From: Sphingobacterium sp. HMA12
Lineage (GTDB): Bacteria > Bacteroidota > Bacteroidia > Sphingobacteriales > Sphingobacteriaceae
Assembly: GCF_002933815.1 (NCBI RefSeq)
Contig: NZ_BEYR01000006.1
Coordinates: forward strand, 62,001-126,000
Reading direction: 5' to 3'
Length of the DNA stretch: 64,000 bases
This document shows, in pieces, positions 1 through 8,639 of the stretch (within the stretch, counting starts at the first letter, position 1; each line of letters opens with the position of its first letter). The position numbers and the translations under genes were made by a program. The notes under the pieces were generated by a model, which had not been told where the DNA came from, did not search any database, and was given only the letters and a program-made list of their open reading frames with translations.

Positions 1-1
1 G

Positions 2-517
2 GCCTTGTGCTTAATTATTTCCGCTTTAATTACCTACATGCCACAACTGGGAATTCCAAATTACCTGACGATCATTTTGTTTATATTAGGCAGTGTACTT
101 TACTATTTTATCGTCACAAAATTTTTCAAGGAATACAAGTCCACGTTTCTAAAAGCACACCTAAAAGCGATAGGTGTACAGTCCATGCAAGTGATCGCAG
201 CGATTTTAATTCTTTATGCGTTAGGATTTAACGGAAAATTCTCCCCTTACCTATTTCTATTTTTGGCCTCTTCGTTAGTCTCTATTATTCCTTTCTCTGT
301 GGGAGGATTGGGTATGCGTGAACTTGTGATCATGTGGGGAGCAGGCATATTTCAGGTTGACTCACACAATGCGGTATTGATCACATTGTTGTTTTATATT
401 ATCTCGGCGATGGTCGCACTCTCCGGAATTTATTTTATCTTCAATCCCAAAGCAATCGGAGAAGATAAGCTGCCTTCTGTTGAAGAAGTTGAACAAAGTC
501 AAAAATTAGAAGAATAA
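2..517 (+). CDS. Lysylphosphatidylglycerol synthase-type (UPF0104) membrane protein, 5' end cut off
   Basis: This is the C-terminal 171 residues of a multi-pass inner-membrane protein; the reading frame is open back to the window edge, so the start lies upstream. About four to five hydrophobic helices are visible, and the GGLGMRE stretch near residue 100 is typical of the C-terminal part of the lysyl-PG synthase transmembrane (flippase-like) family. Members move lipids or lipid-linked precursors. No aminoacyltransferase domain follows, and the protein ends in an acidic tail. The stop codon is 2 bases before the next ATG, so it is probably co-transcribed with the SDR gene. Family is fairly sure; substrate is unknown. 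A second member of the family is at 5621-6616. Confidence 0.75.
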   Translation, partial: ALCLIISALITYMPQLGIPNYLTIILFILGSVLYYFIVTKFFKEYKSTFLKAHLKAIGVQSMQVIAAILILYALGFNGKFSPYLFLFLASSLVSIIPFSVGGLGMRELVIMWGAGIFQVDSHNAVLITLLFYIISAMVALSGIYFIFNPKAIGEDKLPSVEEVEQSQKLEE

Positions 518-519
518 AC

Positions 520-1227
520 ATGGCTAATATTATTATTACCGGAGCGAGCAGCGGTGTTGGGTTTGAAGCTGTACTTGATTTGACCTCAAAAAAGGACAAC
601 AAGGTTATCGCATTGGCCCGATCTGCAGACAAATTGAGAAAACTTCATGAAATCGCAAATCAGCTCAATTATGATGGGGGCACACTCTTCCCCGCACAGT
701 TTGATATCGTCTATGATGACTATGCAACGCTAATTCCTTTTATCCAATCGAAATTTGACAGGGTTGACATCTTGATCAACAATGCCGGGGCATTAATTAA
801 TAAACCATTCATGGAGACCAGTGGGCAGGATTTTGCGGAAATGCTTCAGACAAATATTATGGGGCATGTCAATATGATTCAGCATGTTGTTCCATTCATG
901 CGTGAAGGTTCCCACATTGTGAACATCAGCAGCATGGGCGGCTTTCAAGGCTCAATGAAATTTCCTGGGCTTTCAGCCTATTCCACTAGTAAAGGCGCGT
1001 TGGCTATTTTAACAGAATGTCTCGCTGAAGAATTTAAGGATAAAGGCATTAAGGTCAACTGTTTAGCCCTGGGATCGTCACAAACCGAAATGTTTGAGGC
1101 AGCTTTTCCGGGAATGGAAGCGGGTACATTAGCCTTCGAAATGGGTCGATATATTGCGGAGTTTGCGCAGAATGGACACCAGTATTTCAATGGAAAAATT
1201 CTACCTGTCGCTAATACTACACCATAA
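520..1227 (+). CDS. SDR-family NAD(P)-dependent oxidoreductase
   Basis: A 235-residue classical short-chain dehydrogenase. The Rossmann cofactor motif TGASSGVG is at residues 7-14, the NNAG motif near 88, the catalytic serine in NISSM near 132, and the YSTSK catalytic Tyr/Lys pair near 149-153. Length and motif spacing are normal for single-domain cytoplasmic SDRs. The ATG sits 2 bases after the stop of the upstream membrane protein, which suggests translational coupling. A strong terminator follows at 1285-1335. The substrate cannot be read from the sequence; the family acts on alcohols, sugars and fatty-acyl or steroid ketones. Confidence 0.85.
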   Translation: MANIIITGASSGVGFEAVLDLTSKKDNKVIALARSADKLRKLHEIANQLNYDGGTLFPAQFDIVYDDYATLIPFIQSKFDRVDILINNAGALINKPFMETSGQDFAEMLQTNIMGHVNMIQHVVPFMREGSHIVNISSMGGFQGSMKFPGLSAYSTSKGALAILTECLAEEFKDKGIKVNCLALGSSQTEMFEAAFPGMEAGTLAFEMGRYIAEFAQNGHQYFNGKILPVANTTP

Positions 1228-1284
1228 TAGAGAGCTTAAAGGCAACAGGTTGTTGCTGATCATTATCATCGAAATATACATTTA

Positions 1285-1335
1285 TAAATTCCGGTTATAC
1301 AGCCTTGAACATGTATAGCCGGAATTTAATTTTTT
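1285..1335 (+). terminator. Rho-independent terminator after the SDR gene
   Basis: Sixteen-base arms at 1285-1300 and 1313-1328 pair with a single G-U wobble around a 12-base loop, followed by a T run at 1330-1335. It ends the plus-strand SDR transcript between two convergent genes. Confidence 0.8.
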
Positions 1336-1403
1336 CGCTGATTTCAGAAACTTATGTTAGGGTGCCAAAAGCGAATACCGTAACGACCAAATTTAAGATT
1401 CGA

Positions 1404-2780
1404 TTATTTTGTTTTCAATTTAAGCCACTTTGTAAGATCATCCATCAGCTGTTCATTGAAACTTTCTGGATTTTCAAAATATTCCTCAATTTTTCCTGTC
1501 TGCGCGTTTTGAAAGAGGTGATTTAAATTTGGGTAGTCTTTAATCGTGACATCCGTAGTATTTAAATGCAGGCGTTGAAGCGCATAGATATTTTCATTTG
1601 CAGGAACCTGAATATCCTTTCCTCCAAATGAAGCGAAAATAGGCACTGTCACTTGCTTCAGGTAGTAGCCAGGATCGATACGGAGAAAAGTCTTGAACCA
1701 TGGGATCAACATCGGGCTCAATTTGACTTTCATATCTGATGTTAATGCATTTCCATTGTTTTGACGGATAAGTTCTTTTTCCAATGATTCTGCCAAAACC
1801 TTTGGTGGCTCCTCCTGTAGCAGAATGTCATATAGCTTTCTGTTATTGCCCTTATTTATTTCCAGTGCCGGTTCAGATAATCCAGCCACTTTCCCCAGAG
1901 CATAGCTCTGCAGAATCAATAAGGAATCACCTTTGAGGACGGGTCCGGACAACAGGGCGATATAATCGACTTTATTGTTTTCCGCAGCGACCATTTCAGC
2001 GATCAAGGCTCCTTCACTATGACCGATAATACCTATTTTTTCTGCTTTGACCATCTGTTGCCTGCTCAGAAAATCCACGGCCGCATTGGCATCCGAAGCA
2101 AAATCAACTGTCGTAGCCAAGTTGACCTCTCCTTTAGAGCCACCGATACCGCGATCATCATAACGCAGCACCGCAAAACCATTTTTACTGAGGTGATCCG
2201 CCAATATTTTAAATGGCCGATGCCCGAAAACTTCTGAATCTCTATTTTGTTGCCCACTTCCATTAACCAGGATGACAGCCGGAAAAGCCCCTCCCCCTTT
2301 AGGGTAAGTAAGCGTTCCCGCTAAAGTAGCATTTCCTTTCACATTTTGAAACGTAACCTCCTGTTCAACGTAATCGTAGGGAGGAAAGACGTCCTGTTTA
2401 CGGGAAAGTCCACTTTGGTCACTTTCACTCCGCACCAATATCATCGCTGACTCAAAACTCCCCTGCTTCATCACTCCCTTCATCACATCTTTATCCCGAT
2501 CCAGATAACCTGCATAAAACAGACCTATCGCTTTGACATCCATAGTTATCGAGTCCTTGTTCACTTTTATAGTATTAATCGGAAACTTCAGCGAGGTCTG
2601 CATCGGACTTTCAAAAGTTCCTATCCAATTATCGTTACTATCCTGTTTTAGATTAAATACCAAAAGTAATTTCTGCCCAGACACGCTCACCTCACCTTTC
2701 CATGAACCATCAAAGGTCTGTGCATTTGCACATGAGTACTGCAAACAGATCAAAAATAAATAGAGAATTTTCTTCATCAT
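1404..2780 (-). CDS. Secreted alpha/beta hydrolase with N-terminal beta domain
   Basis: A 458-residue exported hydrolase. A signal peptide (KKILYLFLICLQYSCANA) covers about residues 1-20 and may be cleaved after ANA; the internal Cys could also suggest a lipoprotein. Residues about 25-115 form a beta-rich domain of the kind found in front of many Bacteroidota hydrolases. The alpha/beta-hydrolase fold follows: nucleophile elbow GHSEGA near residue 253, an oxyanion-region motif VNGSGQQNRD near 173, an acid in GGKDIQVP and a final His in NLNHLF. This completes a Ser-Asp-His triad. Function is probably an esterase or peptidase-like hydrolase; the substrate is unknown. The first codon could equally be the second Met. 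Confidence 0.8.
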   Translation of the reverse strand: MMKKILYLFLICLQYSCANAQTFDGSWKGEVSVSGQKLLLVFNLKQDSNDNWIGTFESPMQTSLKFPINTIKVNKDSITMDVKAIGLFYAGYLDRDKDVMKGVMKQGSFESAMILVRSESDQSGLSRKQDVFPPYDYVEQEVTFQNVKGNATLAGTLTYPKGGGAFPAVILVNGSGQQNRDSEVFGHRPFKILADHLSKNGFAVLRYDDRGIGGSKGEVNLATTVDFASDANAAVDFLSRQQMVKAEKIGIIGHSEGALIAEMVAAENNKVDYIALLSGPVLKGDSLLILQSYALGKVAGLSEPALEINKGNNRKLYDILLQEEPPKVLAESLEKELIRQNNGNALTSDMKVKLSPMLIPWFKTFLRIDPGYYLKQVTVPIFASFGGKDIQVPANENIYALQRLHLNTTDVTIKDYPNLNHLFQNAQTGKIEEYFENPESFNEQLMDDLTKWLKLKTK

Positions 2781-2790
2781 TTCCTTGCTA

Positions 2791-3375
2791 TCAAAAATAA
2801 AACTGTATACCTAAATCAAGCATAAAATATAATGCCACAAACAATATGCTTATCCAAATCTTTTTATTGTTTACAGCAACATTCATTCCTTTGACCAATA
2901 AATAAAACTGATAAAATAGGAGAAATAGCGCCAATATCCCAAATACTCCAAATAATATCATCTGACCTTTATCTATACTAGATAAGGTATGGTCACCATT
3001 TTTTAAAGCTTTATCTATCTCATTGGTAAACTTGTCTTGATTGATTAACTTGCTCAAGAGCAACATTAGATAAAGCGGAAATGGTGCAATCAGCATCACA
3101 TTCAATACGTCGATAATTCTGGTCTTATTGTTTAGGATGATACCCATTACATAGAATAGAATGAAAGGAGCTAAAACCATATAAAGATGGACTTTCAACA
3201 CAGCAAGTAAAGATACGGCTTCCTCGGGATGATAGAAATGCATAAAGCCGTTAAACTGCTCCCCCGACAGGTAGACCAGATAGCTTGATAACAGGAAACC
3301 AACGATACCTACCAAAAACAATGACCGTTCCTTAAAATCCAAAAATGGATTTAGAAATAGATTTCTAATTTTCAT
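2791..3375 (-). CDS. Hypothetical multi-pass membrane protein
   Basis: A 194-residue protein I do not recognise firmly. It has about five hydrophobic segments: residues about 17-35, 60-80, 90-115, 137-160 and 170-193. The layout is loosely like Yip1-type membrane proteins. It overlaps the end of the upstream DUF2089 gene by 11 bases, so the two are probably made together. The hydrolase at 1404-2780 starts 10 bases after its stop, so the three genes likely form one operon. A role in sensing or transport in partnership with the DUF2089 protein is only inference. Confidence 0.6.
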   Translation of the reverse strand: MKIRNLFLNPFLDFKERSLFLVGIVGFLLSSYLVYLSGEQFNGFMHFYHPEEAVSLLAVLKVHLYMVLAPFILFYVMGIILNNKTRIIDVLNVMLIAPFPLYLMLLLSKLINQDKFTNEIDKALKNGDHTLSSIDKGQMILFGVFGILALFLLFYQFYLLVKGMNVAVNNKKIWISILFVALYFMLDLGIQFYF

Positions 3376-3640
3376 TGGCGAGTGAATTTAATTTATGAAT
3401 CAAATCATCCAAAATATTGCGAACAGTTGGGTACGACTTTCCCATCTGGTTGGCCATCTCTTTTAAGCTACCCGAATACTTAAGAAAATTGAGGACAAAC
3501 TCCTGCTCTTCAATTGTCAATTGCATCAGCAAGGGTAAGGTAAACTTACCGACAACTTCTGTGTCACAGGAATCGCAGATCAACTTAGCGACCTTCAATT
3601 TCGCATCACAACACGGGCAATTTACTGGTATCTTTTTCAT
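3365..3640 (-). CDS. DUF2089-family zinc-ribbon/HTH protein
   Basis: A 91-residue protein taken from the ATG at 3640; an upstream TTG at 3652 is less likely. Residues 1-30 hold two Cys pairs (CPCC and CDSC), a zinc-ribbon pattern. Residues about 40-85 form a helix-turn-helix with EFVLNFLKYSGSLKEMA and YPTVRNILDDL, as in the DUF2089 family of small putative regulators. It overlaps the following membrane-protein gene by 11 bases, suggesting translational coupling and a regulator/membrane-partner pair. DNA binding is inferred from the fold. Confidence 0.75.
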   Translation of the reverse strand: MKKIPVNCPCCDAKLKVAKLICDSCDTEVVGKFTLPLLMQLTIEEQEFVLNFLKYSGSLKEMANQMGKSYPTVRNILDDLIHKLNSLANEN

Positions 3641-3764
3641 TTTAAAAAACAAAAATTAACATTATTAAATATAATATTAATTTTATTAAAATAAAACACA
3701 ATATTATCAATATTTTCCAAAAATCGTTGCTTAATGATATATTTGTAAACAATAAATAAAGCGT

Positions 3765-4499
3765 ATGAAAAAGTTTTTAGGCTATATCCTATCTATTATA
3801 TTTTGGTTCTGTTTTGGCTTATCCCTGATTATATTTCATCCCATCCAATGGCTATGCCTACAATTAGGTGGTTATAAAGCGCATAAAAAAAGTGTTGACC
3901 TATTAAATGCATGCTTGGTAGCATCTTATTATACATTATTTAATAGGGTTACTTTTATCGATAACAAATCAATCCCTTTGGGACAACCGATTATTTTCGT
4001 TGCTAATCATCAAAGTACCTTTGATATCCCGCCACTGATCTATTTTCTGCGAAGGTTTCATGGAAAATTTATCTCAAAAATTGAATTAGCCAGTGGCATA
4101 CCCAGTATTTCATTCAACCTAAAACATGGCGGGGCAGCCAATATTGATCGTAATGACCCCAAACAATCCATAGCTGAGATTCTCAAACTTGCCAACAATA
4201 TGAAAACAAAGAATTGGTCAGCCTTTATCTTTCCAGAGGGGACTCGATCAAAAACAGGTAAAATGAAAGCTTTTCACATTGGCGGTATTGCAACATTGTT
4301 GAAGAAAAATCCAAATGCGTTAGTCGTCCCGATTGCAATCAAAGGATCCTACGAAATGGTACAATATGGGATGTATCCACTGACTCCTTTTTTACATATG
4401 ACATGGGAGGTACTGGAACCTTTGGATACAACAGATAAAAATATCGAGGAAATCGTAAAATTAGCAGAAGAAACGATTAAGCGAAAAGTGGAAAATTAA
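3765..4499 (+). CDS. 1-acyl-sn-glycerol-3-phosphate acyltransferase (PlsC-type)
   Basis: A 244-residue membrane-bound acyltransferase that would acylate lysophosphatidic acid to phosphatidic acid in phospholipid synthesis. An N-terminal hydrophobic helix spans about residues 5-30. The HX4D catalytic motif is in NHQSTFD near residue 85, and the FPEGTRS phosphate-binding motif is near 157; both have normal spacing for PlsC. A -7-like TATATTTG lies at 3738-3745, about 20 bases before the ATG, without a clear -33 element. It is transcribed divergently from the DUF2089 pair. Acylation of another lipid cannot be excluded. Confidence 0.85.
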   Translation: MKKFLGYILSIIFWFCFGLSLIIFHPIQWLCLQLGGYKAHKKSVDLLNACLVASYYTLFNRVTFIDNKSIPLGQPIIFVANHQSTFDIPPLIYFLRRFHGKFISKIELASGIPSISFNLKHGGAANIDRNDPKQSIAEILKLANNMKTKNWSAFIFPEGTRSKTGKMKAFHIGGIATLLKKNPNALVVPIAIKGSYEMVQYGMYPLTPFLHMTWEVLEPLDTTDKNIEEIVKLAEETIKRKVEN

Positions 4500-4506
4500 C
4501 ATAGTT

Positions 4507-5637
4507 TTATTTGACTTGCCTACCCTTCCAATCGTATTTTCCAATGTTTCCCAATATTCCAATATAAGCTAAGTATAAAATATGGGCTAGACTCAATATC
4601 GGGAGATACCAAAGTAAGGTAGTGCGTTTCGCAAAATTCGTTAAAGGCTGAATAAACAAAAATTCAACTGTTATTTTAAGGAGCAATGCAAAGAGGACAA
4701 CCCAGCCTAGCGTTTTGACACCAGCAATTGATAGTACAGCTGCGACCAATAAAAACACATTAAACAGCCAAATAGCAATTCCTAAGGCAATGACGCCTTT
4801 ATTCTTATACTTGGTACTCTTGGATGCCCAACGTCTTCTTTGGCTGATAAATGATCCAAGATCAGGCTTGGCGTCCGTATACACAATAGCATCTTGTGAT
4901 TTACAAAAAGCAATTCGTTCGGGATACTTCTCAGCCACCTTATGCAAAAATAACTCATCGTCCCCCGAGGCAAGTTCATCGATACCTTTAAACCCACCCA
5001 TTTGTTTAAATATATCTTTTCGGTAAGCTAAGTTCGCTCCATTACAGGTTGTTGGTTTTCTATTGCCAATTCCCGCTGCTCCAAGACCTATGAGATATAG
5101 AAATTCCAGTGTCTGCAAGCGTTCGAAAAAGCTTTTTTCCTCTGAATACAGCACTGGAGAAGAAAGCAAATAAACATCTTCCTTTTCAAAGGTCCCGATC
5201 ACGGTAGTTAGCCAATTTGGTCCCATCCGGCAGTCCGCGTCAGTCGTTATAACAATTTCCCCCTTACAGCAGTCAATCGCCCTCGAAATTGCCAGCTTCT
5301 TATAGGAATTCATTCGGCCATTCTCATTTAACTGAATCAACTTGACTCCACTTTCTATATATTCTTTAACAATCGCGGAGGTATTGTCATCCGAATGGTC
5401 ATCAATAATAATAAGTTCAAGAAGCTCTTTTGGAAAATTTTGATTTAATATAGATTCAATCGTTCTCCGGATATTTAATTCTTCATTACGGGCAGCAATA
5501 ATTACAGATACGGTTTTGGTAGAAACTAATTTACCAGGAGGTGGCTGGATGGTAGCCCAACCTTTCCGCATCCATAATACGAGAATAGCGTACACACAGG
5601 CAAAACTGATCAATAAATAGCTAAGAATTTGTATCAC
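4507..5637 (-). CDS. Family 2 glycosyltransferase, membrane-anchored
   Basis: A 376-residue processive-type GT2. An N-terminal helix spans residues 3-20. The GT-A domain shows SVIIAARNEE near 46, the DDHSDD nucleotide-binding acidic motif near 80, the DADC metal-binding DxD near 133, a GDDE motif near 225 and QRRRW near 267. Two or three C-terminal helices follow (about 285-370). The start is a GTG that lies inside the end of the upstream flippase-like gene (overlap 5621-5637), so translation is coupled. The pair suggests synthesis and membrane translocation of a glycolipid or polysaccharide; the sugar is unknown. Confidence 0.85.
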   Translation of the reverse strand: MIQILSYLLISFACVYAILVLWMRKGWATIQPPPGKLVSTKTVSVIIAARNEELNIRRTIESILNQNFPKELLELIIIDDHSDDNTSAIVKEYIESGVKLIQLNENGRMNSYKKLAISRAIDCCKGEIVITTDADCRMGPNWLTTVIGTFEKEDVYLLSSPVLYSEEKSFFERLQTLEFLYLIGLGAAGIGNRKPTTCNGANLAYRKDIFKQMGGFKGIDELASGDDELFLHKVAEKYPERIAFCKSQDAIVYTDAKPDLGSFISQRRRWASKSTKYKNKGVIALGIAIWLFNVFLLVAAVLSIAGVKTLGWVVLFALLLKITVEFLFIQPLTNFAKRTTLLWYLPILSLAHILYLAYIGILGNIGKYDWKGRQVK

Positions 5638-6616
5638 CGAAAAAATTTATCTTAAAAACAAAAATAGAACCAAATATTGCCGGGAGAATTAAATTGACAA
5701 ACCAAATACATGATACAATAGCCATCACTGCAATCTCCTGCGTTGTAATATAGCTATAAAGATTACTTGCTACAAAACTCCGCACACTAAAATCAAAAAT
5801 ATCCAAAGTAGGCAATGCAGCCTGAACGAAAAAGAGGATAAAAATCATCAAGATCATAGATAGAAGAGGCAACTCAGGTAATGTCAATTTCATCAAAATA
5901 ATATATTGTGAAGTAAAAATGATGAATCTAGCCAATGAATTTAGCAAAACAATACAGAGCTCACGTGCCGAATAATGTTCAAGGACTTCAAAAAAAGGCT
6001 TGATTTTAGTCAAAAACTTAATTCGGCCCACAAGCATATCCACCCATCTCACATTAAAATACAATATCACAAATCCGGTAGCATAAATAATAGCCAGCAA
6101 CCAAACACCAAATTGAACAGATAATGGCGTAGATAAGAAATTACAGATAAACCAAGCTATGCTCAGTGATCCAGCGACACTTGTCAATACCAATTGGGCA
6201 AATAAACCGACCCCCATGGCAACAGCTCCCTTAGCTCTATTTTGGGGCTTCAGAAACAATACCCGTCCCCCATATTCGCCAATCCTATTCGGGGTAAAAA
6301 TCGCCCATGTAAGTCCACAAAAAACGGATTGAAATGCTTTCCAAAAGGAGATATGCTCCAGTTTGGATGCTAGATAGCGCCATTTAACAACCTCCAGAAG
6401 CCAGTTTACGAGCATCAAAACAACAATCAAAACCAGTGTCCATACAACTGAATGTTGCTCCAATCCAGTGATTAGCGTCTTAAACTTACCGATATTGCTC
6501 TTATCAGATACCTTAACGATAATGTACCATGTCGCAAGTACAAAAACCAGTATCTTCAATAAAAGACTGATGTATTTTTTTTGTCTCCCAGTCAACTTTT
6601 GATAATTAGAGAGCAA
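5621..6616 (-). CDS. Lysylphosphatidylglycerol synthase-type (UPF0104) membrane protein
   Basis: A 331-residue protein with about eight hydrophobic helices and the NRIGEYGGRVLFL conserved motif near residue 110. The usual family GG(L/F)G signature is replaced by a TLDIFDFSVRS segment near residue 272. The start is a TTG at 6616; an in-frame stop closely upstream rules out a longer form. It overlaps the GT2 gene by 17 bases. Members act as lipid or lipid-linked sugar flippases, which fits a GT2 partner. Substrate not known. Confidence 0.8.
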   Translation of the reverse strand: MLSNYQKLTGRQKKYISLLLKILVFVLATWYIIVKVSDKSNIGKFKTLITGLEQHSVVWTLVLIVVLMLVNWLLEVVKWRYLASKLEHISFWKAFQSVFCGLTWAIFTPNRIGEYGGRVLFLKPQNRAKGAVAMGVGLFAQLVLTSVAGSLSIAWFICNFLSTPLSVQFGVWLLAIIYATGFVILYFNVRWVDMLVGRIKFLTKIKPFFEVLEHYSARELCIVLLNSLARFIIFTSQYIILMKLTLPELPLLSMILMIFILFFVQAALPTLDIFDFSVRSFVASNLYSYITTQEIAVMAIVSCIWFVNLILPAIFGSIFVFKINFFGDTNS

Positions 6617-6695
6617 TGTTACTAAATTTTAGCCAAATGATTAAGTTTTGTACACATCAATCCACTTATAAAGAGCAAAATTTGTAATATTGTAC

Positions 6696-7262
6696 ATGCA
6701 GAAGGAAAAGGCGAAAGAAAGAATTATTCTAGGGATCGACCCCGGTACAGTAGTGCTTGGGTATGGAATTATCAGAGAAGTCGGTAATACAATATCCCTG
6801 ATTTCAATGGGTGTGATCAAAATGGGGCATCTCGATGACCATGCATTGAAACTGCAACGCATCTTCAAAAAGACCTCTGCATTAATGCAAGAATACAATC
6901 CGGATTGCGTTGCCCTAGAGTCGCCCTTCTATGGCAAAAATATTCAGGTCATGCTGAAACTAGGAAGGGCGCAGGGCGTTGCTATGGCGGCAGCACTGGC
7001 ACAGGATATTCCGATCTTTGAATATTCACCCAGAAAAATAAAGCAATCCGTCACCGGAAATGGAAATGCAACGAAAGAACAGGTTTCTGCCATGCTCAAA
7101 AACCTATTAAAGTTTGAAGAAACGCCCCAATTTCTAGATGCAACAGATGGGCTGGCAATTGCTGTTTGCCATTCATTTCAAAAAAACAGCACCGCTGGCA
7201 GCGGAAAATCCTATTCAGGCTGGTCCTCTTTTATCAAAGACAATAAAGACCGAATCAAATAA
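6696..7262 (+). CDS. ruvC: Crossover junction endodeoxyribonuclease RuvC
   Basis: A 188-residue Holliday-junction resolvase that works with RuvAB in recombination repair. The RNase H-like core is intact: the first acidic site in ILGIDPGTVVLGYG near residue 15, ALESPFYGKN with the catalytic Glu near 76, and the last Asp pair in DATDGLAIAVCH near 148-151. I chose the ATG at 6696 over a TTG 6 bases upstream. It is divergent from the glycosyltransferase/flippase pair and convergent with the gene at 7263-8342, with no intergenic gap. No ruvA or ruvB is adjacent. Confidence 0.95.
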   Translation: MQKEKAKERIILGIDPGTVVLGYGIIREVGNTISLISMGVIKMGHLDDHALKLQRIFKKTSALMQEYNPDCVALESPFYGKNIQVMLKLGRAQGVAMAAALAQDIPIFEYSPRKIKQSVTGNGNATKEQVSAMLKNLLKFEETPQFLDATDGLAIAVCHSFQKNSTAGSGKSYSGWSSFIKDNKDRIK

Positions 7263-8342
7263 TTACATCTGCACCTGTCGAATCACATTTTTCACATTTA
7301 ATTCGACAATATCAGTCATTGTCTTACATTTCAAATACGAATTATTTTGGTAAAACTCTGCATAACCTTCGCGCAGTTGTTTTATGTTTTCGGGTGTTGA
7401 AAGGATTTGAGTCTGCGAAGCATCCCGAAGATCAGCAATTCGGTGCCGTTCACTCCGCACCCTGTGCACGATCGAAGAACGTTCCTCCTGTTGGTATTGT
7501 AGCACCGTTTTTTCTGTCAAATGCTCCATGGCGAGCTTGACGTAGGGATAATTCTCTTTAAAAAACTGCGGCATATACACTTTAGGGTTTCCCTCATAAA
7601 ATTGCTGGTCAAAATCAATGGCCCTGATCCTAAACTGAAAGTCATCAAAATCAGGTGTAATCTGCATAACAAAATTATAGGCACGCATATCTCCCAGCAG
7701 CGTGATAATACAACGTTCGTTAAACTTAACGAATTCCTTTGAAATACGTGTCAAATTGTAATCCGGCGTAAACATCCTCGTTTGCGAAAATATATCACCG
7801 GGAATACCAACAATATGTTCTTCAACCAGTGTGTCCTGATCCACCATATAATTGACCTGATTTGGAGATAATATTTCCTCCAGCTCTAAACCATATATCC
7901 GGGATGCATCCGCCTGCTTGATATAAAAATAATCGTAGACGTCATTCAGCCGGTTTACAATACGAATCCGAAAAGGTCTCGTATTACCAAAACCACAATA
8001 CTCCACACGGTCGATATATTTGTGTTGTACAATCCGTGTATTACCCGAAGCTTTGAGCTTAGCATAAATTACTTTTAACCCGTCGTATAGCTGATCAATG
8101 AGATATTGGGGATAAAGTGGAGTTTCCCAAAAAGTATCATTACCAAATTTATCCATGACCGGTACCTTCTCTGTAAAATTCAATAAATCCTTATAACCAA
8201 TGGGCAGTTTTTCATCCCGTTGATATAGTTTAAGATATTTATGAAGCCCTTCCCCTACCTCAAAGATCGGCTTCTTCCTCGAAATCTTTACATCTTGAAC
8301 TTCTTCCATCTTTATTTTAGTATTGAGACCTTGCTCTGACAT
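7263..8342 (-). CDS. Unrecognised protein with kinase-like motifs
   Basis: A 359-residue protein from the ATG at 8342; an alternative ATG at 8309 has a better A-rich upstream, and a TTG at 8453 gives the longest form. I do not recognise the family, but the order of motifs resembles a protein-kinase/APH fold. FYIKQ with Lys about 142 could be the beta-3 lysine, LELEEIL (Glu about 155/156) helix C, EEHIVGIPGD the hinge, GDMRAYN (Asp218, then Asn223 five residues on) the catalytic loop, and AIDFD (Asp243, Asp245) the metal site. No signal peptide or membrane helix is visible. It converges on ruvC and diverges from the Lrp gene. Kinase activity is inference. Confidence 0.6.
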   Translation of the reverse strand: MSEQGLNTKIKMEEVQDVKISRKKPIFEVGEGLHKYLKLYQRDEKLPIGYKDLLNFTEKVPVMDKFGNDTFWETPLYPQYLIDQLYDGLKVIYAKLKASGNTRIVQHKYIDRVEYCGFGNTRPFRIRIVNRLNDVYDYFYIKQADASRIYGLELEEILSPNQVNYMVDQDTLVEEHIVGIPGDIFSQTRMFTPDYNLTRISKEFVKFNERCIITLLGDMRAYNFVMQITPDFDDFQFRIRAIDFDQQFYEGNPKVYMPQFFKENYPYVKLAMEHLTEKTVLQYQQEERSSIVHRVRSERHRIADLRDASQTQILSTPENIKQLREGYAEFYQNNSYLKCKTMTDIVELNVKNVIRQVQM

Positions 8343-8580
8343 GCCCTGCAGTTTACTTATTTGTCTTTGATCATTGTGACACCTTAAGAGATCCTTAATC
8401 ACACCAATATCCTCGTATTTCCTCCCAACTTTGATAATAAGATAACGAAACAATCTGATAACCTTACAATAAAATCACCTCTAAAACAATTATAAGCACT
8501 TTCAATCAAAAACATATAACATTATCAATATCAATAAGTATTTTTTATTAAATTTACATCTATAAACCGAAAATTCTTAG

Positions 8581-8588
8581 TAATTTTG
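8581..8588 (+). promoter_or_regulatory. Possible -7 element of the Lrp/AsnC gene promoter
   Basis: TAATTTTG matches the Bacteroidota TAnnTTTG consensus 50 bases before the ATG at 8638. No good TTG -33 element is seen at the right distance, so this is tentative. Confidence 0.4.
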
Positions 8589-8611
8589 AAATAAATTTAA
8601 TTATTTTAGCT

Positions 8612-8639
8612 ATTGGTCAGATTTTAATGTATGACCAAT
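8612..8639. promoter_or_regulatory. Inverted repeat, possible Lrp autoregulatory operator
   Basis: ATTGGTCA at 8612-8619 is repeated exactly inverted as TGACCAAT at 8632-8639, with a 12-base spacer and 20 bases centre to centre, about two helical turns. It overlaps the first ATG of the Lrp/AsnC gene. Lrp-family proteins commonly repress their own genes through such sites; binding here is inferred. Confidence 0.5.
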
